A stretch of 64,000 nt of DNA. Origin: Scylla paramamosain (taxonomy: Eukaryota; Arthropoda; Malacostraca; Decapoda; Portunidae). Under the pieces are notes generated by a model, which was given only the letters and a program-made list of their open reading frames with translations, did not search any database and had not been told where the DNA came from. The DNA lies in contig NC_087191.1 of assembly GCF_035594125.1 (NCBI RefSeq), forward strand, positions 8,365,467 through 8,429,466, written 5' to 3'. Position numbers and translations under genes: made by a program. Shown here one piece after another: positions 46,017 through 64,000 of the stretch. Position 1 is the first letter of the stretch; the number at the start of each line of letters is the position of its first letter.

Positions 46017-46928
46017 TAAGAACATAAGAACATAAGAAATAAGGGAAGCTGCAAGAAGCGACCAGGCTTACACGTGGCAGTCCCTGTATGAAACACACCT
46101 ACCTATTTCCATCTGCTATCCCCATCCATAAACTTGTCTAATCTTCTCTTAAAGCTTTCTAGTGTCCTAGCACTAACTACATGATTATTAAGTCCGTTCC
46201 ACTCATCTACCACTCTATTTGAGAACCAATTTTTTCCTATCTCCTTCCTAAACCTAAATTTTTCAAGCTTGAACCCGTTATTTCTTGTTCTACCCTGGTT
46301 GCTGATCCTAAGAATTTTGCTTACATCTCCCTTGTTATAACCCTTATACCACTTAACCTACCACTTATACTATCTTAACCTACGTGTCTCTAAAGAATGT
46401 AAATTTAACAGCTTCAACCTCGCCTCGTAAGGAATACTCCTCATCCCCTGTATCCTTTTAGTCATTCTCCTCTGTACTGATTCTAATAGACCTATATCTT
46501 TCCTGTAATGTGGGGACCAGAACTGCACAGCGTAGTCTAGATGAGGTCTGACCAGCGCCAAGTATAACTTTAATATTACTTCCGGCCTTCTACTTTTAAC
46601 ACTCCTAAAAATGAATCCTAGTACCCTATTTGCCTTGTTTCTGGCTTCTATGCATTGTTTCCCTAGACGGAGTTCAGAGCTAACTATAACTCCTAAATCT
46701 TTCTCGTACCCTGTACCTACCAGAGTTTGGTTGTCTAATGTGTACCTATTGTGTGGGTTTCCTCTGCCTACGCTAAGCACTTTGCATTTATTGATATTAA
46801 ATTGCATTTGCCATCTATCCGTCCATTCATTCATTCTATCTAAGTCTGCCTGCAAGGCGATGGCATCCGATTCTGACCTAATTAATCTACCTATCTTTGT
46901 GTCATCCGCAAATTTTACTAACTCTTGC

Positions 46929-46931
<3 letters not shown>
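46017..46931 (-). mobile_element. CR1-like LINE, 5'-truncated
   Basis: The 3' end is at 46017, where AAGAACATAAGAACATAAG is the reverse complement of a TTCTTATG-type octamer tail as in CR1-group LINEs. The minus-strand frame 46370-46931 encodes VKFADDTKIGRLI (the reverse transcriptase ADD box), NINKCKVLSVGR, YEKDLGVIVSSELRLGKQC, ARNKANRVLGFI and VRPHLDYAVQFWSPH. It begins at a (GA)n tract (46932-47011) that has replaced the upstream part. Smaller fragments of this family lie at 19424, 31632 and 38020. Confidence 0.85.

Positions 46932-47011
<80 letters not shown>
46932..47011. repeat. (GA)n microsatellite
   Basis: Forms the 5' breakpoint of the CR1-like fragment. From 47012 to 47480 no gene is seen; a (CAA)n tract lies at 47410-47450 and (CA)n at 47451-47482. 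Confidence 0.95.
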
Positions 47012-47013
<2 letters not shown>

Positions 47014-47453
47014 TAGCATGTTCCGCTAAGTCTAAATTCTCCTGACCTGCTATGTCACGTATTTTATCGCAGGAAGACATACTGCACACGAGGATTGCGC
47101 ATTACTCTCCTCCTCCTCCTGCTGTGGTGTCCTGTCTCTCTGTCCTGTTGCTGGTTAGTAGTAGTTACTAAAAAGCCTTGCAAGTCCCTCAAGGTCTGTT
47201 GCTGTTTGGCTTTCCTTTGTGCTCTTCTTCTTTCTCCTCCTCCAGGTAAGCAGATCAACATGTGACTTCTTTTTCAGAAGCAAAACGGCTTTGCTTTCTT
47301 TTCTAAAGGGGAATAAGAGTGAACATGTATGAAAAGTAAGTGAATATGAGTGACAATGAGAGGACATCAAAGAACACGTGTATGAAAATGAATTACAAAT
47401 GTGTGAAAGACAACAACAACAACAACAGCAACAACAACAAACAACAACAAACA

Positions 47454-47484
<31 letters not shown>

Positions 47485-47487
47485 CGT

Positions 47488-47545
47488 GCAGTGTGGTGGT
47501 CAACACGTTCGGCTCACAACTCGGGTTCGATTCCTGATCGAGCGC
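47488..47545 (+). other. tRNA-derived sequence (Val-like), possible SINE head
   Basis: TGGTGGTCAACACGTTCGG resembles an A box and D-arm; GGTTCGATTCC is a perfect B box; CTCACAA between them fits a CAC (Val) anticodon loop. The acceptor stem and full cloverleaf are not preserved, so it is not a functional tRNA gene. Confidence 0.5.
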
Positions 47546-47579
47546 GTCTCCTCGCCGCCACGGCACCGCACGCTGGAGC

Positions 47580-48005
47580 TTGGGTGTCAGCCATCCCATG
47601 ATCCCAGTGGAATGCCTAGGCCTCCCCCTACCCGACGAAGCGGTCCGAGTCGGCGTAGTATCAAGGCTGGGCACCCGCGTCCAGCAACCTCATCGCTGCC
47701 GCTGTGGGGCCGTGACGGACGCTTTAGGGCACCACAGCCTCTTCTGCCCTCGCAACCCCGGCCATCTGCCTCACCATGCGGCCCTCACCGATTTGATTTA
47801 TCGGGCCTTGGCCGCAGCTGGATTGGTGGCTATCCTGGAGCCGCGAGGTTTGGACCGAGGAGACGGGCGCCGACCAGATGGCATCACAGTCTTCCCCTTC
47901 AGACAAGGCAGAATGCTGATGTGGGACGCCACGTGCATCAACACATATGCCAGCACCCACTTCCTTGACTGCCTCTGTCGCCGGCGCTGCCGCCCGACCG
48001 GCTGA
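47580..48005 (+). pseudogene. Zinc-finger/PDG..WDATC domain remnant, likely from a retrotransposon
   Basis: Open frame ending TGA at 48003-48005. It reads HRCRCGAVTDALGHHSLFC (CCHC-like finger), RNPGHLPHHAALTDLIYRAL, then LEPRGLDRGDGRRPDGITVF and MLMWDATCINTYASTHF. Proteins with this finger plus RRPDG..WDxTC order are widespread in invertebrate genomes and look like the C-terminal restriction-like endonuclease part of a mobile element (PD-(D/E)XK-like). No reverse transcriptase precedes it here; a tRNA-like sequence and (CA)n do. The frame is intact for ~140 residues, so recent insertion or a conserved host role are both possible. Assignment by motif memory. Confidence 0.5.
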
Positions 48006-48460
48006 GGAGCGCTAACGTCAGCGTCACGCGGCCCTCGCACTACTACACGAATTCACGCCTCGCGCCGTGGAGACAAGCGGAGTGTTGGGCCCAGCCTTCA
48101 GCTACCTTTTGCTGCGGAGAGCCCCGCGAGACAGCCCGGCTGTGACAACGCATCAAGCTTGCCGTGCTGCGTGATAACGCGGCTGCGATTTGCGAGCCCT
48201 GGGACGGCAACGGACAGCCTTAGCCGCACCTCACACAGCACTCGTGTAGAGACTTCACTACTGCAATTAACAACTATAATGAATTCAGTTTCTTTAATCT
48301 CTCTTCTAATTGCTCAGTTACCTTAGTGTTACACATGCCTCGTATTAGTCTCTCACCACCAGCCTCACAGGACCTTGTGAGGCGACACAGCTGGCGATTA
48401 TGCTCCCTTTATTTACTTAACTTTTATAGCACCAGAACTTAATATACTACTTCACTCTTA
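48006..48460. other. No gene recognised; shares a segment with 37.9-38.0 kb
   Basis: TCTCTCACCACCAGCCTCAC then AGGACCTTGTGAGGCGACA at 48340-48395 matches TCTCTCGCCACCAGCCTCAC at 37982-38030. This is an unclassified dispersed repeat. Confidence 0.5.
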
Positions 48461-48469
48461 ACTCTCATA

Positions 48470-48543
48470 ACACAGAACCTCTATTATTCTTTTGCATCAG
48501 CACTGCACCCAGCTCTAGAGAAGACGCATCTGTGTACAGTTCC

Positions 48544-48619
<76 letters not shown>

Positions 48620-48790
48620 CGGCAAAACTGGAGCCTGTGTGAGAGCTGTTTTTAAATCGTAGAAGCTGCGCTCTTGTGCAGCACTTCAATGAAAGGAAAC
48701 AGCCTTTTTTGAGTAGTTGATTGAGCGGGGATGCTGTCGTAATCCTCCTTCTTACCTTTAAGGGAAGGCAGAGGCTACGCAGGAACTGCA
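48470..48790 (-). mobile_element. Ty3/Gypsy reverse transcriptase-RNase H remnant split by (GA)n
   Basis: Minus strand: SPLNQLLKK, then in a shifted frame YDLKTALTQAPVLPF, a (CT)n tract (48548-48614 as GA on the plus strand), then ELYTDASSLELGAVLMQ, the start of the Gypsy RNase H domain. A stop replaces the expected Trp of the HW motif. Clearly dead. From 48800 to 49340 I see no gene. Confidence 0.75.
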
Positions 48791-49341
48791 CTAATTATTT
48801 ATATACCAAACACTGCAAAGTTTTAAGTCCAGGTAACCGAGAGTTAAGGCTGGGGTTCTCACAATACGGTAAGCCACAAACGCAATTCAGAAAAGTTTTT
48901 ATTAATTAATTATTATTAATTTATTTATTAAGTATGTATTAACGAATAATTAAAACATTTCAACGATACACGCAGGCAACGAAAGACGAGAACTCCACCA
49001 CATATTAAAACTTGGAGTGACCTTTCAATAAATCTTGACGTCACTATTCACTTTACTCTAGCAGGGCTTTATCGACCAACTCAGGTCATTCAGTAACGCA
49101 TAACACATTAACATGTAAGGACACACATAACAATCACATAAAAGAATAATCAAATGTAAGATTAAAATATTAGCACTACGTGCGAAGTGCCACAAAAGAC
49201 ATTAAATCACTCATCAAGATTCAGCATTATATCAACACATGGAAAATAACATAGAATATATGAAGACCACAATATACTGGAACAACATACTAAATCGAGA
49301 CACACAAAGCACTTAGGAAAATTTTTGTAAGTATTACTTAC

Positions 49342-49377
49342 GACCAAGACGAGGCAGAGAACGACTGGGAGCTTCAT
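49342..49377 (-). CDS. First coding exon of a putative secreted peptide
   Basis: ATG at 49377 encodes MKLPVVLCLVLV and then meets a strong donor (GTC|gtaagt), phase 0. A Lys followed by ten hydrophobic residues is a classic signal-peptide start, and splitting it from the mature peptide by an early intron is common in arthropod cuticle and defence peptides. The 5' UTR of about 65 nt follows a TATA box and initiator. I found no matching second exon at lower coordinates; it may lie beyond the mobile elements at 46-48.8 kb or be lost. Product unknown. Confidence 0.5.
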
Positions 49378-49442
49378 GGTGCTGTGGAGTGGGAGCACCT
49401 TCCAGGAACTTGTAACACTCCACTCTTGGAGTTTGGTTAAGG

Positions 49443-49475
49443 TCTGAGAGAATCGTTCGCTACTTCGCCTTATAT
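49443..49475 (-). promoter_or_regulatory. TATA box and initiator
   Basis: On the minus strand ATATAAGG (49468-49475) is followed about 25-30 nt later by TCAGA (49443-49447), an arthropod-type initiator. The spacing is standard. It lies 66 nt before the signal-peptide ATG. Confidence 0.6.
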
Positions 49476-49727
49476 TCAATTTTGACGACGGCAACGTCGA
49501 GCTACTTACATTGCTACCTACTACTACATAAGGAGTTATCCTTAAGGTTTAAAATCTAACTAGTTAGTACACTCATCTCCTTCACTCCACACGATCATCA
49601 GGATGCTTATACTTCACTGTAGGTTCGTAAGAAACACGTCTCGGTGGGAGTCTATGGTTAACCACCTTTACACGCGAACATGTGTAGTTTCTCTATGTCC
49701 TTCTAGCTCGTGCATTGCTGATTACGA

Positions 49728-49731
<4 letters not shown>

Positions 49732-49820
<89 letters not shown>
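49732..49820. repeat. (GA)n at the 3' boundary of synthetase copy 2
   Basis: Similarity to copy 1 stops inside this tract: the sequences beyond it differ entirely. Confidence 0.95.
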
Positions 49821-59964
<10,144 letters not shown>

Positions 59965-59977
59965 CTGCATTTGTAAG

Positions 59978-59978
59978 A

Positions 59979-60074
<96 letters not shown>

Positions 60075-60122
60075 TGGTACATATTTCAATGTGTGGTGTC
60101 GTTAAGGGGATAATGGAGATAC

Positions 60123-60202
<80 letters not shown>
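59978..60202. repeat. (GA)n and (CT)n at the 5' boundary of synthetase copy 2
   Basis: (GA)n 59978-60071 and (CT)n 60127-60202. The 55-bp spacer between them still matches copy 1 (AATGTGTG(A/G)TGT..). Beyond the CT tract similarity ends. Confidence 0.95.
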
Positions 60203-60205
<3 letters not shown>

Positions 60206-60371
60206 ATTTAAACTTAACATCATCATGAAGTATGCATAGAAGTCACAATTCCACGTAGTACACACAAAAGCAAATTGGGGTCGTGTATTGACTGCCTATG
60301 CATACTTGCGCTTTGGCTTAAAGAACCACTTTTTCTCGTGGCTCTATTCAAAAAGCCTGCTTAGCGACATT

Positions 60372-62613
60372 TTACACCAGCAGTGGCTTAGAGAGTATAC
60401 CTCGCCACCTGTGAGCCGCAACTTTTACACGCTGTGTCGACATCTCACGCACTGAAGGCACTGTTGCGTTGAATATGTTCCAAAGGCGCGAGACTCTTGA
60501 CACAAAGGTTCTCTGGTGTTGGCTGGCGCGTGACCTATGCACCCCTACCTGCTCGATGCTGGAGAGCACCGTTCTCGTGTCTCTCACAGCGTCTCGCGGA
60601 GGGAGCCTCAGCCTTGCCAGGTGTGGCACTCCTTCTATTTGTGCCTTGTGGAACACCACCAGCGTCTCGGCGTTGCTCCAGGGGGTCCAGCGGTGTCGCC
60701 AGTGTGGATGGCTGGAGGTTGTCATCCTCTAACAGCTACAGAACACGACGCAGGTGTGTGGCTGCGTTGGACATCCAGGTCAGTGCTCCATACTCCAAGT
60801 AAAGCCTGAGTTGTGCCTTGTAGAGCAGCTGTATCCCTCGCTTGTCCAGGTGATGAGCTACTCTATGCAGGGCAGAGACATGTAGGGAGGCTTGGCGGGC
60901 GACGTTGTTTTAGATGGCGGTCAAAGCGTAACCCTCGGTCCAAGTCTACTCCAAGGATTCCTATGTGTTCCTGGAGCGGGAGGGTGACGGTGCCAAACGT
61001 TACTCTTCTCTCAACAGCCTGTGAAGGTGCCAAGGACCGAGAGACCACCATTAGCATCTTGACAGCCCCCCTCAACTTTTTCTTCATTAATTGTTGGTTG
61101 GAGAGAAGGGCATTTTCTTTGAGGTGATGACTGATGGCCTCCACTACTATCCTTTCAAGGATCTTGCCCACTATTGACAGGAGAGAGAGATTGGTCTGTA
61201 GTTGGCAGGATCTGACCTGGAGCTCTTTTTGTGGACAGGCACTACGCTAGCTGCCTTCCATATGGAGGGCCAGGTGTTTTCCCTGATACAGGCCATGAAC
61301 ACTTGTGAGAGTAGTCCCGCCAGCTCACAAGCACAGTTGGCGAAGAATTTGTGGGTTCACATCATCGGGTCCAGTGGCCTTCCTGACATACACTGCCCTC
61401 AGAAGGTGTTCCACCCTCTCCTGTGTCACCTCCACTGTCGTGGCTGGTTGGGCACATTCCTGTGCCAGGTGTGGTGGTCTGGTAGGATCAGCGACGGTCA
61501 TTTTTGCAGAGAAAAGATTGGCCATCATCTCGTCCTTTTCCTTGCTGCTGGTTGCTGTGGTGCCAACCTGTTTAGTGAGGAATGGAATGGTCTCCTGGTG
61601 GCTTATGCCTTGTCTCTTCTTTACAAGGGCCCACCAGGTCTTACTACCCATCCCTGGCCCACACAGTTTGGAGCGGAGATTATTTTCCCGTCTCTGTTGC
61701 GCCCACTTGCTGGTGGCCACCATGTGTCGGCACGCCACACGATGTAGGTTCTTGTTGCGATGGGTTGGATTTCTCTTGTAACGGATCCACGTTGTGTATT
61801 TTCTCTCCGCTACAAGACATCGGTAACTAAACCAGGGCTGATCAGTGGGCCTGGAGGGTGTACTGGCGGTGTTGGACGTGTTCCTGCTGAAGAGCTTTGA
61901 CTTGCTCATTAAAGGCCTCTGCCTTAGACTCTGCCTGTCCAGACAGGAGATTGTTCCAGTCTGAGAATCGCAGGTCTCGTCCAAGGGAAGTCCAATCAGA
62001 TCTTTTCCATAGCCAGATGGTGCGAGAGGTGGCCTCGTCCCAGGCCACGCCCACGTCTGTTCAGGTCAGGACGGCGTGGTGGTCGGAGCTGCCCACTTGA
62101 TCGAGCTGACGGCACGAGACCCTACCCTCGCCCAAGTCGGTGATGACAGGGTCAAGAGTTCCTCCTCCCTCATGGGTGGGGAAGGTGACATGGTCCGTCA
62201 GTCCCTGCACCGTGAGAAGATTTTTCGTAGGAGGCTTCTTCCACTTGATGGTTTAAGTCACCCACGATCAGGACGTGTCTGCAGTTGTTTCATGTCAGCA
62301 GGTCATCCACGTGCTCTGTCAGGAAGTCGAGAAGGGCGGGGCCTTGCCTTAGGAGACGGTATGTGGCACATAGGAGGATTGCAGTGCCATCTGCCAGCAC
62401 AACTCTCAGAAACAGTGCTTCCTTTGTGGGCGGTGTCAATACTCGTATGTCAAGTGTCTGGGTCTGCACTCCTTCCTTTAAGCATACTGCCACTCCTCGT
62501 CCTTGTCTTCCTTGGCGGTTCCTCCTCATCCAGTGGGTGAAGCCGGCAATCTTGCCGAAGGTTGGCTCCACCTCACTGTTTAACCAGGTTTCCGTTGCCA
62601 CTGCGATGTCCAC
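60372..62613 (-). pseudogene. LINE family C ORF2 remnants
   Basis: Endonuclease part 62290-62613: MDIAVATETWLNSEVEPTFG, RRNRQGRQGRGVAVCLKEGV. Linker and reverse transcriptase start 61325-61984: QPWFSYRCLVAERKYTTW, VRKATGPDDVNPQILRQLC. At 60863-61171 MGKILERIVVEAISHHLKEN and ENALLSNQQ run directly into LGVDLDRGLRFDRHL, so the central reverse transcriptase with its catalytic YADD box is deleted near 61080. The C-terminal part is 60372-60725 (FVSRVSRLWNIFNATVP). Non-functional. Confidence 0.75.
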
Positions 62614-62889
62614 GCGATGCCTCAGGACAAAGCTGTGGATCAGGTCACCTTATGTTAGTGCGGAGGCCACGCACGTTGGCAGATAGGACTGTCAACTGGT
62701 GATGAGACCTCGGTGACTCAGTCATTCTAGCTAAGTTGTTGGTTGCTGAGGCCACTCTGTTGGACAAGATTGGGCAACCACTGCCACCCATGTGGTTGGC
62801 ACCAGGGAGTAGGCTGACGCACGGTAGGGGTTAGTCCCGGCGCGGGAAGTAGATAGGCGGGGACAGTCTGCCTGGCTTCAGCGATTACC

Positions 62890-64000
62890 CTTCTGAGAAG
62901 TTACTTTTGCCTCAACTCTGCCACTCTCAAGTGGCACTCCTCAATTGTGTAGCCACGTCGGGAGCAGTACTCACATACGACATTTTTTCTATGGAGTCTA
63001 GGAGCGGTGCACTGCCGTTGGGTGGCCTGGGTGCGTCTGGAGCTGCCTTGCCTTGGAGGGTGACGAGAGGAGGTGGAGAGGGGGGGACGCGAGGAACGGA
63101 TAGTAGTGTTAGGAGGGTTTTGCTCTCTCTCCTGCTGTCCTCTCTTATTTGCCCCTCGCCTCCCTTGTTGCCGATTTGGTGTTTCCTCCTGGGCTTTTTC
63201 GCTAGCTCTGGTCCTAGCACCACCTGCGTCACCTCTCTTTCTGCCTCTAGCGAAGCGTGGAGGGCGACGGTTGTTGTTGCTGCTACTGTTGTCTCTTTCT
63301 TGGTTGCTGGTTGGAGCTGTGGGCTCACTGTTGTTAGAGGTAGAGATGATGGTGGTAGTGGCGGTGGCTTTGTCGTTGTCCAGCCGTTACCGTCACTGCT
63401 GCTTGTGCCTTCTTCAGGGGGTGAAGGAGTGCAGGCACTGGTTCGTTAAGTATGAGTGGCTTCCCTGATGACCACCACCAGTTTCGCCAAGAGGGGGAGT
63501 GAAAGCACACGTTTTCCCAGTCTTTGTCTATTTTACTGGGCAGTGCGCTCGTCGCCCGGTTGCTGGTCTGTGGGCTTTCCTCTCGTTCGTCTGCCGACTC
63601 AGGCGTTTCTAGCAGGCTCAAGGTTTCTATTAGTGCTACTTTTTTATGCAGAAGCTTTGTGTTCTCCCTGTATCTTTTATAGCTTAGTTTTACAGCTTGA
63701 GCTTCTCTCCGGAGCTGCACAAGTTGCTTGGCTAGCTCCTCTTTGCTAGAGGAATGGACGAGGTGCTCATTTTTTTCTTCCTCAATCTCTTCCATTTCTC
63801 CTGCACGTTAGACTGCGCGTCAGGCTACGGGTCAGGCTGGTCCTCTCCTCTAGGCTCCTCGGTGTTCTCATTGCTTGGCTGCTGGACCTCTGGGTCAGTG
63901 GACGTGATGGCCACGTAGGTAACAGGCCGAGAGAAACCTCGTGCTCGCCTTAATTCCGCTGTGTTGAGGCAGCAGAACACGGCGTCTGAGAAGCACTCAC
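62890..64000 (-). pseudogene. LINE family C ORF1 (gag-like), frameshifted, runs off the edge
   Basis: The reading starts beyond 64000: SECFSDAVFCCLNTAEL and VTYVAITSTDPEVQQPSNEN, then a TAG near 63826. It resumes at MEEIEEEKNEHLVHSSSKEE (63795) with a coiled-coil-like LAKQLVQLRREAQAVKLSYK. At least two more frameshifts lead to a zinc knuckle, CEYCSRRGYTIEEC, which has Tyr in place of the usual His, just before the stop near 62900. This order (coiled coil then CCHC) fits LINE ORF1. Confidence 0.65.

Larger units (their letters stand above)
60360..64000 (-). mobile_element. LINE family C with ORF1 and ORF2, decayed, continues past the window
   Basis: A third non-LTR family. From high to low coordinates it carries an ORF1 with zinc knuckle, an APE endonuclease and a reverse transcriptase with an internal deletion. 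Many frameshifts. Jockey-like in layout. No 3' tail is obvious near 60360; the sequence between 60203 and 60360 is unassigned. Confidence 0.75.

Noticed and set aside
47488..47545. Functional tRNA-Val gene
   Set aside because: A and B boxes are present but the acceptor stem does not pair and the variable region is short; kept only as tRNA-derived sequence.

Overview
This window is animal nuclear DNA. Genes have introns with GT-AG splice sites, there are non-LTR retrotransposons and cut-and-paste transposons, and no bacterial features. Arthropod-type (TTAGG)n repeats, very dense (GA)n/(CA)n/(AT)n microsatellites and many diverged LINE fragments point to a decapod crustacean (crab or shrimp). 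That assignment is inference; no species marker is visible.

Layout. 0-6.5 kb: a small seven-exon coiled-coil gene on the minus strand (1896-5622) whose introns are filled with several unrelated tandem arrays. 8-18 kb: two same-strand, single-coding-exon C2H2 zinc-finger paralogues (8083-9801 and 15963-17609) with the same 15-module plan; between them lies one exon of an ISXO2/Merlin-like transposase ending in telomere-like repeats. 20.4-25.2 kb: a 219-bp (AT)n tract, a putative solo LTR, and a decayed hAT transposon carrying a nested LINE fragment. 26.2-36 kb: a ten-exon minus-strand gene for a 4-coumarate-CoA ligase/luciferase-like acyl-CoA synthetase, with transposons in its introns. 38-43 kb: plus-strand LINEs. 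43-49.7 kb: a diverged duplicated block, a hairpin, CR1-like and Gypsy remnants, a zinc-finger/PDG-domain remnant, and the promoter plus first exon of a putative secreted peptide. 49.8-60.2 kb: a second, 5'-truncated copy of the acyl-CoA synthetase, interrupted by a nearly intact LINE with a 2A peptide and by nested Harbinger-type elements. 60.3-64 kb: a third LINE type, decayed, running off the right edge.

The window is best read as a host locus (zinc-finger pair and acyl-CoA synthetase pair) reshaped by microsatellites and transposons. The synthetase duplication starts and stops inside GA/CT arrays. Its two copies differ mainly in two central exons, expected to contribute to the substrate pocket. 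All exon models were assembled by eye from splice consensus, reading phase and family motifs; no transcript or database evidence was available.
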